NCBI GenBank assembly: GCA_016808115.1
Contig: JAEQBH010005091.1
Span: forward strand, 414,556 to 478,555
Reading direction: 5' to 3'
DNA length: 64,000 bases
From: Tetrastigma voinierianum
Lineage: Eukaryota; Streptophyta; Magnoliopsida; Vitales; Vitaceae
Shown: piece after piece, positions 1 to 11,199 of the stretch
Layout: each line of letters begins with the position of its first letter
How positions within the stretch are numbered: the stretch's first letter is position 1
The notes under the pieces: model-generated
Seen by the model: the letters and a program-made list of their open reading frames with translations, nothing else
Database searches by the model: none
Told to the model about the DNA's origin: nothing
Made by a program: the position numbers and the translations under genes

Positions 1-791
1 CCTCGACCTTTGTTTCTCCTTCCTTCTCTTACTACTCGACTTCATGTGCGGTGTGCATCCCTTTCTTGTGCTCTTAAGCTTGTTCATTCTTTGCATCGAG
101 AAGCTTGGCTTGTAGGCTGTAGTTAATCAGTCAATGGGGACATTTCCCCTTATCCTGCTGGCGCTCCACGAGGTCGGATGGAGTCTTGTAGTTGCATTTA
201 GCGGAGTCTTCAATAACTTGCCTTGCCTCTATGCACTTCTTCTTTAAAGCTCCACCATTGGGATGCATCGATTATACCCTTGGAGGTATAAATTGTGGCA
301 TGTGAAAATGTCCATCTGAGTTGTCAGATCTATCCCATGCATGGGGCACCTCTTCAGGAATCTCTTAAACCTCTCCCGTGCTGTGTAAAGACTCTCATCC
401 TCCCCTTGCTTGAATACAATGATTTCTCCTCTTCTCTCGTGATTGATTTGGAGGGAAAAAATCTGCCCGTGAATCTTATCACCGGTTCTTCCCAGTATTC
501 AGTCCAGCTAGCGGTGGGGTGAGCCATGTGGGCGCCACGTCTCTCAATGAGAATGGGAAGAGTTAAAGCTTGATTAAATCTGGTCTAACTCCATTCAATT
601 TCACAGTGTTTGCCATCCTCATAAATTTCCCCAAATGCTCATTTGGATCTTCTAAATGGTGGCCAGTGAACTGGTGTTACTGAACCATTGGCAACAAAGC
701 TAACCCCATTTCAAGAATTGTTTGCTTCTATAGAGGGTTGTCTCACAGCAAAGTATTCTTCTTGGATGATGGGCCTCCAAAATTCCTCCAT
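1..791 (-). pseudogene. gag: Athila-type Ty3/gypsy gag remnant
   Basis: Read on the minus strand from an ATG at 791, the sequence encodes a plant gypsy gag in pieces. It opens MEEFWRPI and continues with the capsid-type segment DPNEHLGKFMRMANTVKLNG, then LFPFSLRD and a following WL, the usual order in this gag family. Downstream pieces resemble the FFPP, SLY-RF and P-HG blocks of the same domain. Several stops and frameshifts break the frame, so no protein is made. The frame continues off the left edge. Gag would form the particle that packages element RNA. Its position just downstream (minus sense) of a primer-binding-like site and a long LTR makes it the 5' internal part of one element. The family match is from recognised motif order, not a search. 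Confidence 0.8.
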
Positions 792-1184
792 TGTGTTAGG
801 CCTCTGTGGTCTCTCTGCTTCTTCTTCTTATGGAATAGTCTGCAGTCTTTCTATTTGATTAGCCATACTTCTATCTTTAGCACTGGTAGCTTTTCGTATT
901 TTTCGGGGTTCTTTCAATTTACGTATCTAGAGCGACGAGTTCTGCTTCTAATTTTACATTGCATTTAATACCTTCACGAAATGGAAACCTGCTTTGAAAT
1001 CAAATAGAGGCAATGGTAGCAAAAAAATTATATATTCATTAGGCTTCATAAAAAGATCGGTAGCTTATTAAATGCTAACTGGTAAAATTGTTTTATTGAT
1101 TTTTGAAATTTTTTTAAAAGAAAGAAAAATGTCCAAATTAGCATTTCTCTCTTTTATCATAATATTTATTTTTAAATTCTTTCG

Positions 1185-1202
1185 ATCCTCGACAACGGTG
1201 CC
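1185..1202 (-). promoter_or_regulatory. tRNA-Asp-like primer binding site
   Basis: The minus strand reads TGGCACCGTTGTCGAGGA, close to the TGGCGCCGTTGCCGGGGA primer site typical of Athila elements. It is followed outward by the CAAGTTTT tail common at Athila LTR ends. It would prime minus-strand DNA synthesis. Confidence 0.6.
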
Positions 1203-1270
1203 AAAAACTTGTTTGACCAAAATTGTGTATGACCAAATTTCTGCCACTATTACCCAAGGAGTATTATCTA

Positions 1271-1290
1271 ATCCCAGGCAACGACGCTAA
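1271..1290 (-). promoter_or_regulatory. second primer-site-like copy
   Basis: The minus strand reads TAGCGTCGTTGCCTGGGA, again an Athila-like tRNA-Asp primer site with about 14 of 18 matching bases, followed by CAAGTTTTTAGC in plus-complement context. Together with the site at 1185 it suggests a local duplication of the LTR/primer junction. Confidence 0.5.
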
Positions 1291-2814
1291 AAACTTGTTG
1301 AGACCAATTTTAACTTATATGCTCCTTAAGAAAATAATTTTGTCCGCAAACTCAATTAAAGATTTAATTTGGTCTTAAGCGCAAGTCTGCGCGGTCGTAT
1401 AAGTAATGAAGTGGACACATAAGTCACGGATATCGTTCCCGAGAGAGATTGAAAATAATTTAAACCCATTCTGACTACTAAGTTCTACACTATTTTGAAC
1501 GTCCAGTTTAAGAGAAAATTTAGTAACCTAATAAAATTTTAATAAGCGGAAGTCCTACATTTAAAATAAAGGGGAAAATTTTAAATCCTAAATATAAATT
1601 AATTTGAAGCGAGATTATTAAGGTAGACAACTAGAATTTCCTTCTTTGTGAAATTATCAATTCTTGCATCATAATCTCATTCTATTTTCCCCTAAGTTGG
1701 AATCTGAATTTGTCAAGAGACAAGGTAGTATAGTTTGGATTCCTCCTCGAACCATACTTTTCACTGAGCAGAGGTTCATGTTCATTTCTGAATCATGATT
1801 CTAATCAATTACTTGTAATTAGAATTTCTCTGTAAGATCAGGATATTTTTCTTTTCCAATACTTCATACCCATTTCTTACATTTGCAGTTTCTTGCTTTT
1901 CAAACGAGGGCAATTATAGATTTCTACAAAATGGACTGATGTCTTGGCATCCTTAAGATGCGAAAGAGTTTTCTCTTTCCTTGATTAGATCTCATGCTGT
2001 CTGAATCGAGATCATTCTTCCGGACAGGAGATCTCTAATTGATTAAAATGATATATCACTCAACCCATTCTCAAACCACGAGCAAATGATTTATCTAAGT
2101 AACCTTTCAGAGCTCATTAGTTCTTCAATATTAGTCTAGCATACCCCCAAGTAATTGGTCTATGCCATCAGGAATCTCCATCTCTGTGTCACTCAGTGGG
2201 TCTCCTGGAAATCAAAGCCAGACAATAGTCCTTTCATGGATATAAGTTACTAAAATTGGGAACAATTAATTTCAAAAACAACACTATTCAAATAAATTCA
2301 AAATTCAACTCAGGAAATTTCCTTCTTATTGTGCAGAAAAGACCATAACTAACATTAAATCTTTCCCAACAGAAGTTATGTTCTAGAAAACTGGATTACA
2401 ATATACATTGAAATGCGTCGGGAAAATTAACATGCTTGCAATCAGCGAAGAAATGATTTCCAGCTTTTGTCTAGATTTCATTGAATTCAAACAGTAATCG
2501 TAAATGAATATAAGCATTTAATTTCAACTTCAAAACTTCTGAACAATTTTACTATTTCAGATCCAGTAAACAAATCAAGCAATCCTACTCTAAATCTAAT
2601 CTACGAAGAAAAGAAGAAAAATAAAAGAAAATATATATATAATACAAAAGAGTCCTCGACTCGGTACTACAGTTAGTCAGATGCTAACTAACGACCTCGC
2701 TTTCCCACAGTCGTTTCTATTTATGACCACAAAAGTTTGGGCCACTAGAGTGAGGCTATGTGTGAATCCCTAAAAATTCTGGCCCAAATTTGCCTTCTCT
2801 ATCGCAACCTAGAA

Positions 2815-3740
2815 GTTGTGTCACGGCAGAGTTTTGTGTCTTTGTTACAGGTATGCAGTCGTTTGTCACAACTTTAAGATCTTGTGCTCCTTTTTGCTTC
2901 AGTTGCGACAACGTATTTTTGTTGTGGCAATCTTCTTTCTTTTAGTATGATAACTCTGTCGCGACAGAGTTTCCTTTGTCGCGACAATATTGTGTGCATT
3001 TCTCAAATAGTTATGTCGCAACATCGATAATCATGTCGCAACAGTTTCGAGTCCGACACGCTGGATTGGTGTAAGCCGCGATTTTTATCGTGGCCAGAGA
3101 CTCTTCTTTGTTCAGCATAATTGTTATGTTGCGACCCAGTTTGTTATGTTGCGACAGAACTTCTTTGCATTGTGTTGAAATATTTGTCACAACAGAGAAA
3201 AGTTTGTCGCGACCTTATTTCTCTCTGTTCAGCTTATTTCTATGTTGCGATATTAAGATCCATGTCGCGATATTAAGATCCATGTCGCAACATAGACTTA
3301 TTTCCTCAGCCTGAAGTATGTTGCAACGTTGGGTTCCTTTGTTGCGACCAAGCTGGTTCAACAAGTAAGCATCATTTTTCATGACATAAATTTTCTTGTC
3401 ACGACTGAACTTCTTCTTTCAATGCTCTCTTTTGTCTAAACCAACTCCTCCATGTTGCAAGAGTCAGTGTCGCAACATAGTAGATTCTATAGCGACATAG
3501 ATTCTACCTTTTGATCTTTCATTATGTCGCAACATAACTGATCTTGGTCTCAGCTTGCTTCTTCCCATTTTCTATCGTGACATGCTGTCTTTTGTTGCAA
3601 CATAGCTCATCTGCCAATTTTTATAAATCTTGTGTTGCGACATAGAAAATATTATTGCGACACAATTCTCTAGCCATATGCTTAGACTTTTTTCGTGACC
3701 TAGAAAGTCTGTCGTAATAGAGACTGCTGCAATTACTGTT
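2815..3740. repeat. interspersed TGTCGCGACA palindrome cluster
   Basis: Many copies of a 10 bp motif centred on TGTCGCGACA and its TG/CA derivatives (TGTTGCGACA, TGTCGCAACA, TGTCACGACT) occur at irregular spacing. One copy is embedded in the perfect 20 bp palindrome at 2952-2971. The same motif crowds the homologous LTR at 52320-52880. Confidence 0.8.
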
Positions 3741-3798
3741 TTTTCTCTTTTTTCTTGCTGGAAATCTCTCCTTTTTTAATTAACTCCTGCAAAATCGT

Positions 3799-4960
3799 GC
3801 AACTCATATTGGACGTTATCCCATGTTATTGAGCCCACCGCCAGACACAAACACGGTGTCGATCTACACCCGTACGCTCCACACCCATGTCATGTGATGT
3901 CCCTAATTACTTTGTCTGTTACAATCATGTCATTGCTCATTCGCCTCCATGCTACATATATGATGAGTGTTATATTGCATGCCTACCTCATCATAATTAC
4001 CTGTCATCATTTTGACATTTATGTCGAAAAACTTATAATTCCCGAATATCATCTGATTCATGTCATCGTATCAATACACGCATACATTGACATCACAAGT
4101 CACTACTACTCAGTAGTGACATCCATCAACCTCTGGGGCCGAGATTATGTGAGACATGTCCACAACTAACCTACAATAAGCCATGTAATGGCCTTATTCA
4201 TCTAAAGCACATCCTGACCAGGACCATTTAGAACACACAAATTTGACTTCCACAATTTCAACCAGAGTATATCACTCCAATTAGCGATGATATACTACAG
4301 TATATACCAATTGTGGCAAAATTTGGACCTGAAAATCATTAAAAGCGACCTAAGTTGTAGCGGTCGGGAAAATGGACCATAGCAGGTTATAGAATTAGGA
4401 GTTTTGGTGATTCAAAAGTCTACCATCAAATTATCAGATAGAGCTACTAGTTCCTTGAATGATGCTAGTCCAAATTCTCACTTTTTCCTAGCCGAAAATC
4501 AGTCCCAAAAACCTAGACAGTAGGTTCGGCCAAAACAGGGCAGCTTGGGGCAGTCCCGGAAAACGGACCATAACTTGAGTTATAAAGGTCCGATTTTGGT
4601 AATTCAAAAGCTTAACATTAAGTTCTCGGATAGGGCTATAGTTTATTTTCATCCCGATTCAAGTTCAATTTATTTTAAATGAACTTAACTTGATTTATTT
4701 CCTAACTCTCGAGATTCTCGTGAAAATCTCGTCCCTTGGGTCACTGAATAACCATCTACCCAAAGAAATCACGAAAATCCGACTGTCTCTAAATTCAACG
4801 AAATGTTTATAAGTAACTAGATTTCACGAGATGAATCCAATGGTAAAATCTGTTTCGTCATCTGAGATCTAAAGAATTTTCCAAGCTTCCCTAAACAATT
4901 CTGGAAATTTTATTATTTTTGTCATTTTTCAATAAAATTAAAAAATTTTCGGGTTTCACA
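3799..4960 (-). mobile_element. truncated Del/Tekay-type LTR
   Basis: The right end, TTTTCGGGTTTCACA, is the complement of the TGTGAAA/TGTAAAACCC start seen in the other LTRs of this family. The segment TTCGTCATCTGAGATCT near 4855 matches the complement of ATCTCGGATGACGAAACGG in the solo LTRs at 18830 and 57645. The block TTGGACGTTATCCCA at 3814 recurs at 30303 and, weaker, at 34853. Only about half of a 2.4 kb LTR is left, because the side toward 3799 is lost at the junction with the Athila LTR. Confidence 0.7.
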
Positions 4961-5690
4961 GTTATATTATTAAGCATAATTGTTATATATAAATTTGCTT
5001 TTATGAGAATCATACAATGTGTTTTAATTAGGTTTTAAGATCCAAATTATAGTAGTAAAAATATAAATATATTTTTATATTTACCTACAATTTACCAACG
5101 AAATACCTACAGAAGTGGTGAATAATAAATATCAATTACTAACGGATTACCTAAAAAATCACTGAGTAAATACCAACGAAGGACTTTCATAGCTAAATTA
5201 CCGACAATTTAACGACGGAATACCTAAAAAAGTGGTCATCAATTTCCAACGGATTACCTACAAAATCATAAACAAAATACCTACGAAGTATATTCATAGC
5301 AAATTACCAACGGAATACCGACAAAATGCCTATGAAAGTGATCGCCAATTACCGACCGATTACCTATAAATTCACCAACAAAAAACTAACGGAATTTCCA
5401 TAAGTAAATTACTGACATATTACTAGCGGAATCTTGTCGATCAATATTTCGTCCCCACTTTGTTGATTTTCCTCAACTTTACCTACCACTTTTCCACAAT
5501 TTACCAACGGAATTTCTGTAGGTAATTTACCTACGGATTGATTTTCCGTCGGTAATTTATTTACTTTAGCCACAACAACCAGGCAAAATATGGTTATTAG
5601 GTATTACGTAAGTAAATTTAATTCACCAGGCATAATTTTTTATATTACCTACATAATCGTCTGTAGGTAAATTAGCAATTTCTTGTAGTG
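4961..5690. mobile_element. CACTA (En/Spm-like) transposon end
   Basis: The right end, AATTTCTTGTAGTG at 5677-5690, is the complement of CACTACAAGAAATT, the standard terminal inverted repeat of plant CACTA transposons. From about 5080 inward there are dense subterminal repeats of the kind ACCAACGGAATACCTAC, in both orientations near 5510-5550 (GTAGGTAATTTACCTAC and CCGTCGGTAATTT). CACTA transposases bind such repeats. No second terminus or transposase is seen. The left limit is undefined and the element is probably a truncated or nonautonomous fragment. Confidence 0.7.
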
Positions 5691-6286
5691 TATGATTTGG
5701 TCAAACAAATTGAAAATATGGTAGAAAATATCCTTGGCCAACTAACAAAACACTTTTCTTAACAAACAATTTTGTTATCTTTGATATCAGAGTGGGTCAC
5801 TCTAAGATACTCAATAACATCCATAGCTTTCCTCACTATTTATCTATAAGCCTCATATGGGTTCTTTTTTTTTTCTAATAAGTATACATTTTAGTCTTCA
5901 CTAGGACTTGAACCTGGTCCATCCCCTTTCTTTTAATTGTATGGAGTTATACTTTTTGGTATAGTAGTCATGGAATTGAGTGCATAAAGTTATAGCCCAT
6001 CTATTATTTGGAAAATATGTTATAATAAAATTATTTTTACTTACTTTGAATTACACATGGTTGTTAAAAAAGTTTTTTAGTTAAAAATTTCTACATTCTA
6101 AACAATAAAAAATCTTTTCAAGAATAATTGAATAGAACCTTAAGAGTTCTATTTCCTTACTGTTCTAAAAACTAGTTCTAAACATAATTTTTGTCCTTGA
6201 AACCACCTCAAGTGGTATTGGGACGGGATGAAGTAATGAGGTTAGTATCCTTATAAGAACATAGTACTACAAAATAGAATAGAAGT
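5691..6286. other. AT-rich spacer
   Basis: No gene is recognisable. Around 5778 a TGATATCAGAGTGGGT string resembles a weathered initiator-Met primer site, but no LTR is attached. At 6282-6286 the bases GAAGT are the left target-site copy of the Tat element. Confidence 0.5.
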
Positions 6287-7054
6287 TGATAGGGTTTGAA
6301 AAATAAGGTTCGCAAGCCCACACACCAAGCCCAAAGAAAGAAGACGGCCAATGAAACACGAAGGCCCACTAGTTTGAATTCAAAGGAGGCTTGCCCGATG
6401 AGGCATTCGAGGCCTTTTACGCCGACGTTAGCCTTTGAAGTAAGCCGAGAGGTCCAATCGCAGCCCCGAGGCCATATGGGAAGTCTCACGGTCTGAAAAA
6501 TAGAATAGTCCACAATAATATGTGTTCATGAAAGTCGGCCCGAATCCTCACCGATAAGGAAAGAAAAACTGATATTAGATCGTCAGTCGGATCCCAAATA
6601 AGGAAGGAAGATTATCCCAAATAAACTTCTCTTTCTATATCTGACCTAATCAAATACGGACTATAATAAGAAATATCTCATCGATGGGAATGAATCTGAG
6701 TACCATCAGCGGGAGAACATCTACTATAAAAATACAAAGGTCACCCCCATCGGTGAAAGGTAAAACCGCGTAAGTGCGGTACTCATGCGTCACATGAGTA
6801 CATTCGCCCTCTAAGCGATCTATCTTTTCTCTCGGCGGGTGGCAGGCATCGGGCGGCCGCGGGCGAAGCCCTCGCCCAGAGCCCCTTCTTCTTTGTTTGC
6901 GGAGGTGCTACGACCCGAGTTTTGGATCGGTATTGCAGCAATCATGCTTCAGCCCCAAGCAGTCAAAAGCGCATCCCGGCCCCGCGACAATCCTGATCCC
7001 GGCCCAGCGGCCGACACGCTCAGGCCAGTTCGGGTTAGAAAAGGCATGTCATCG
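6287..7054 (+). repeat. 5' LTR of the Tat element
   Basis: It starts TGATAGGGTTTGAAAAATAA and ends near GTCATCG, just before the primer site. It aligns over its full length with 17370-18138, for example GGTTCGCAAGCCCAC, CGAAGGCCCACTAG and GGAGGCTTGCCCGAT. The expected terminal CA has decayed. Confidence 0.85.
6725..6732 (+). promoter_or_regulatory. LTR TATA box
   Basis: TATAAAAA lies after GGAGAACATCTAC. The 3' LTR has TATAAATC in the same context near 17814. This is the likely core promoter for element RNA. Confidence 0.6.
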
Positions 7055-7056
7055 GT

Positions 7057-7069
7057 TGGCGCCGTCTGT
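7057..7069 (+). promoter_or_regulatory. primer binding site
   Basis: TGGCGCCGTCTGT lies two bases after the LTR end and matches the primer region common in plant Tat elements. It would pair with the 3' end of the priming tRNA. Confidence 0.65.
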
Positions 7070-7689
7070 AGGAAACGGCGGTTCCTTTATAAGTATAAGC
7101 TGATTTCTCGATTCTTGATGGTATGACTTCGAACACCTGGCGGGAGCAGCTAATCGCTCCAAGGATGCAAGACCAACCGGGCAACGCGGAATGGCGGAGC
7201 CTCCGTGGCGTTAGAAGCGATGGGGGCCCGAAGCACGGACGGGTGGAGGCCTCAGCCTCATAATCGGCGTCTAATAGAAGGGTTAGAACAACTCACGGGC
7301 GGTCGGCGACCACGGGAGGCATGACAGAGACTCAGAGGAAGGCCATGACATTTCCCCCTCATGAAGGACAACACAACATTGGCGCTCCTCTCGTGTGGTC
7401 TTGAGACGAAGCGAGAATCCACCGAGGCAGGGGCACGGACCACATCTAGCCCTTGGAGGGGAAGGCAACGAAGCAACACTTGGAGAACACGTCGGGAACG
7501 AAGGCGTGCCACCCTCGGCCCCAGAGCGGGAGAGCGATCGTGGGAGCAGAGGAGGTTCGAGGAGCCTCGACAGAGCTCGGTAGGTGTAGGGAGGTAGTAG
7601 AGGACACGGCTCGACCGTATGGATACTTTGGTGCGACAAGGCGAGTCGCCACTGCGGTAGGGTACTCCACTTCCCCCTTCTAGCCAAGT

Positions 7690-8200
7690 TCAGAATGCCA
7701 CAGGTGGAAGCGTTCGATGGCACCCGGGGATCCAAGTCGATCATCGACACTTACAAAACCGTGAGATGCGCGTTATCAAGATCGGGTGCGATGCGAGGCT
7801 TTCTCTATCACCACTGAAGGCCCGGCTTTGGCATGGTTTCAATGAACTCCCACCGTCATCAATCTCCTCATTCGGGGAGTTATCCATGCATTTGTCTTTC
7901 CGCCATTGGAAATTGGGGCGTGCGAGAAAGCAGGATTATCATCTGGCGACTATCCCAGCGAGGCCATGGCGAGGTCTTATGTCGGCTGATTCAATCTTAG
8001 GAATCCCTAAGGTAGACATGCAGATGAAAAGTTCGCGATCCACTTGCATTCATTGTTGGCTTAAGTGCCGGTCGAAAGATACGTCCATCTCCAAAAATCC
8101 CGAGCAAGCATGGTTGAGGTGCTGTAAGCAGTATATTAACGGTGAAGAAGCCCTCGTATCCAAAGAGCTCCTCCACCCATAAAGAAAAGCGGGACCAGAG
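7690..8200 (+). pseudogene. gag: Tat gag remnant
   Basis: In shifting frames this stretch gives the conserved start MPQVEAFDGTRDP, then EAFSITTEGPALAWF, a PPLEIGACEKAG block, and near 8020-8090 a HLHSLLA/VPVERYVHLQ-type segment. These are the ordered blocks of Tat gag capsid proteins (the usual forms are IEAYDGTTDP and PTTLKGPARVWF). At least three frameshifts and several stops separate them, so it cannot be translated as one protein. The upstream 7070-7690 presumably held the gag N-terminus, but I cannot identify it. Downstream 8200-8700 looks like a decayed basic, RG-rich tail. Family assignment is from motif order. Confidence 0.7.
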
Positions 8201-8776
8201 GACAAGCCGACGGGGATGGAAGCCCCAGAGGCAAGCGGCCAGTGAAACCTCTCGAAGAAGAATGGAGGCGGTCCCAGGCGTGGCAGCCTCGGAGATCGTG
8301 CGGGTCCGCGTCAGAGGCAGCGGCGTTATTCGCGGCGCTTCCTCACGGCGGCCTCGGTATCGCGGTCCTACGCGAGAAGTGCGAAGCGAGCGGTTCTGAG
8401 ATGGCGACTCAAATGAAGTCGGACCTCGCGGCGAAGACAACTTGGAAGTACTACGAGTTCCATAGGAATTTACGGACCGCCGCAGGACGGCGCATACAAC
8501 TGAGAGAGAAATAGAGTACTTGGCGGCGGGACACGCCGACGCTTCTTATCCCGCGAAATCGGGCTCGAAGTCAAGCTGGAACCGGGCCTGCGTCGTGACC
8601 ACCGCCTCGGCGGATGTGACTCGCAATGACCCCTTGGTGAAATCAGGTAATCTGGGAGGATTTGCGGGAGGAGGAATTTAGCCGGTACGGAAGGTACCTA
8701 CGCGGCATCAGGCAGCGGAGGGTAGCGAGCCACAAGCGGTGTCTAAACTACCGACTCGACCGTCGATCACATTACC

Positions 8777-9292
8777 TTGCCGGTCTGGAGGGGTGCGACA
8801 CCCTCATGGCGACCACTTAGTAGTTCGCGGTGGTGCGACAAAGCGATTCATCGGGTCCTAATTGACAATGGGAGTTCAGCTAACATCATCTTCGCGTCAG
8901 CCTTCAATAAAATGGGCATCGGAAGGGAGAGACTGGAACCCGTCAACGCTCATCTGCGGGGGTTCTCTAGGGAAAAGGTATTACCTCTAGGCTCAATACA
9001 ACTGGTACTCACCTTGGGAGATCCTCCATGTCAGGCGACGACCACAGCAAGATTCCTCGTCGTAGACGCGTCTGCTTACAACATGTTCTTGGCGAGACCC
9101 TCTCTCAATACAATATCCATCCCTCCATTACCACATGATGATGGGGTCTCTTTATGCTTGGTGGGAATGGTTCGAGGGAGACCCGAAGCGGGTGGCGAGG
9201 GCTACTCATCATCCATGAAACAAAAAATAGTTGACAACATATACCTTGATGAGCTCGACATGCGTGACGAGGTGTTCACCTTAGAGCCATGA
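8777..9292 (+). pseudogene. Tat aspartic protease segment
   Basis: This is the longest intact stretch of the element, 171 codons. It contains the retropepsin active-site motif VLIDNGSSANII (residues about 28-39); DNGSS is the usual form in this lineage. Further along are an LRGFSREKVLPLGSI strand and FLVVDASAYNMFLARPSLN, equivalent to the family's YNAILGRPTLN. The protease would cut the gag-pol polyprotein. The isolated ORF starts with an in-frame internal Met and has no link to gag or RT, so I treat it as a decayed polyprotein fragment. The key Asp and Gly are still present. Confidence 0.85.
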
Positions 9293-9599
9293 AGGCGGAA
9301 CCGTGTGTGGGCGGCGACACGGGAAGCGTCTATCTATATCGGATCAAGTTATCACGAAGAACTCAAAAACCCCCTTATCCATTTTTAAAACAAAACAAAG
9401 GCGTCTTGATTGGAAGCGGGGCGGATATGGGAGGAATCGATCCTACGATGTCACTCATAGAATTTGAGCGTCGGCCGTCCTTATGTGATTAAACAAAGAG
9501 GGAGGAGCTTCGCTCGAAAGACAAAAAACCATCAACGAGGGAAATTGACAAAATCCTCCGTTGAGCGATCGAAGGGAGGTAGAATATCTGAGTAGTTAG

Positions 9600-10670
9600 A
9601 CAATGTAGTACTTTTCGTCGAAAAGCCCGGTAGTGGCGACTTCTGCGTCGACTTCAACGACATCAGAAGCATGCCCGAAAAAGGCAGTTTCCCTCTGCCC
9701 GCAGATCGACCTCATACGTAGATGCCAGCTCTTTGGACATGAACTTCTCGACTTTATGGATGCCTTCTCAGGCTACAACGGTCGGTATGCACCCGAGGCG
9801 ACGAAAGACCTCGTTAAATCGCGGCGGGAACTGTGTTATCGTGTAATGCCATTTGGGCTCAAGAACGCAGGAGCCACGTATCAGAGGTTAGTGAATCGGA
9901 TGTTCTAGAAGCAGATAGGCACAACTATGGAAGTATACATAGATGATATGCTAGTAAAATCCACCTGTTTAGGCTCCACATAGCTGGATCTATCCAGAAG
10001 CGTTCGGACCTTGAGCCCACAACATGGCGAGATCGACCGATGCGCCTTTGGAGTGTCGGTGGGAAGTTCACAGGTTTCATAGTCAACCAGGGAATTGAAG
10101 CAAATGGGACAAGATAAAGTGTGCTCGACATGCCTTCGCCATCGAAATTATAAAGGAAGTTCAGCTTACGGCGGGAAGGATTCTTTTGCTTTAAAGCGGA
10201 ATTAGTGTCGAGAACTGGCGACAAATGCCCGGCCTTTCTTCCAAGTCTGAAGGCATTTCAATGGGATGCAAAGTGTGAGCATTTTCGACTTTGAAAGCAT
10301 ATCGATCTCCTCCCATCCTAGTAAGTCTGATGAAGGAGAGCTCCTTACTCTATACTTAGTCGTATTAGACTTCTCGACCAGCGTTGTCCTCGTCGAGGAG
10401 ATAAAGTAGTGCGGCCTTGGTTTTATGTAGCCAGGGCTTTGAGAGGAGCGGAGGAAAGGTATCGAAAGGATGGAGAAACTAATTTTGGCCTTGGTAGCCG
10501 CTATTTCGGGAAACTCAGGCCCTACTTCGGGGGCTCATACCATAGAAGTTCCAACATAGTACCCGGTGAAGCAAGTGTTACACAAGCTATAAACCTCCAG
10601 GAGGCGTGGAAATGGGCCGTAGAGGCTAAAGCGAGTTCGGCATCGGTCTATTAGAAAGCTGATAAAGAGG
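9600..10670 (+). pseudogene. Tat reverse transcriptase and RNase H segment
   Basis: An open stretch at 9633-9908 carries HELLDFMDAFSGYN and VMPFGLKNAGATYQRLV, classical gypsy RT blocks. Immediately after a stop, TMEVYIDDMLVKS holds the catalytic YIDD at 9936-9947. The segment 10340-10560 continues in broken frames with LLTLYLVVLDFSTSVVLV, a VARALRGAEERY piece and an LRPYF piece, which are RNase H and connection motifs. The enzyme copied element RNA into DNA and removed the RNA strand. Multiple stops and frameshifts show it is dead. The N-terminal RT part before 9600 is badly eroded. Confidence 0.85.
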
Positions 10671-10729
10671 CGGGGTCTTGCTTGACTTCGTCTTAAATTC
10701 CCTGCAGCGGAGCCTGCTGAGAACGCTCA

Positions 10730-11000
10730 AATAATGAACGACCTCCCCATCTGGAAGCTCTCTATAGATGGAGCCTCAAATGCACAAGGGAGTGGAGCAA
10801 GTCTGATCAGCCTCTCACGAGGAATAGATATTAGTGCGCTTCAGTTCGGATTTCAAGCCTCAGCCAGCGAGGCGAGTATGGGGCGGAGTCATAGCGAGCC
10901 TCAGCCTCGCCCATTCCTTTGGAAGTTGACGGCTAGAAGTCTGATGATTCCCGGTGGTAGTAAGACGGATAGAAGATACTGCAAGCCCAGCGGAGGATGA
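10730..11000 (+). pseudogene. second RNase H-like domain of the Tat pol
   Basis: The frame at 10734 reads WKLSIDGASNAQGSGASLIS and then a SRGIDISALQFGFQASASEA-like stretch. This matches the extra archaeal-type RNase H that plant Tat elements carry between RNase H and integrase (usual form WxLYVDGSSNxxGSGAGLVL). The first acidic residue (Asp in IDG) is present. The rest of the domain is damaged by stops. Its presence is a strong lineage marker. Its exact role in the replication cycle is not shown by the sequence. Confidence 0.75.
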
Positions 11001-11199
11001 TCCTGTATCTCCAAAAGTGCGAGATTTATTCAAAAATTCGTGTCGGTTCGGTCGGACATGTCCACACAGAGACGAGAAAACTCCGTGACGCCTTGGCAAA
11101 GTGTAAATGACTGCGAGGTGCGGTCGACACACAGCCAGTACTGTCAGAACCCTCTTATCGATCTGCAACGACGTGGAGGTTGCCCAGTCGAACTGGCCG

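Larger units (their letters stand above)
1203..3798 (-). mobile_element. Athila-type 5' LTR (old, right end truncated)
   Basis: This is long noncoding sequence upstream (minus sense) of the primer site and gag. It aligns by eye with 50658-53039. Shared blocks include the segment with AAGTAATGAAGTGGACA near 1390, the piece ending in AGGTAGTATAG near 1725, and the AGCATACC/GGAATCTCCATCTC block near 2140. Both copies then enter a region crowded with TGTCGCGACA-like motifs. The expected outer end, present in the other copy as CTTCTCATCA, is missing here, where a Del/Tekay LTR begins. The inner boundary is uncertain because of the duplicated primer-site region. Confidence 0.65.

Noticed and set aside
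2815..3740. CRISPR-like array
   Set aside because: The repeats are short palindromes with irregular spacing and heavy variation, in a plant LTR, with no cas genes.
3894..4169. 91-codon plus-strand open frame
   Set aside because: It lies in the truncated Del/Tekay LTR and is not conserved as a frame in the other LTR copies.
5895..5925. Minus-strand B-box-like AGGTTCAAGTCCT, possible tRNA or SINE
   Set aside because: No matching A box, no clover-leaf and no tail were found.
6208..6513. 101-codon minus-strand open frame
   Set aside because: It spans the Tat 5' LTR boundary and is not conserved in the 3' LTR.
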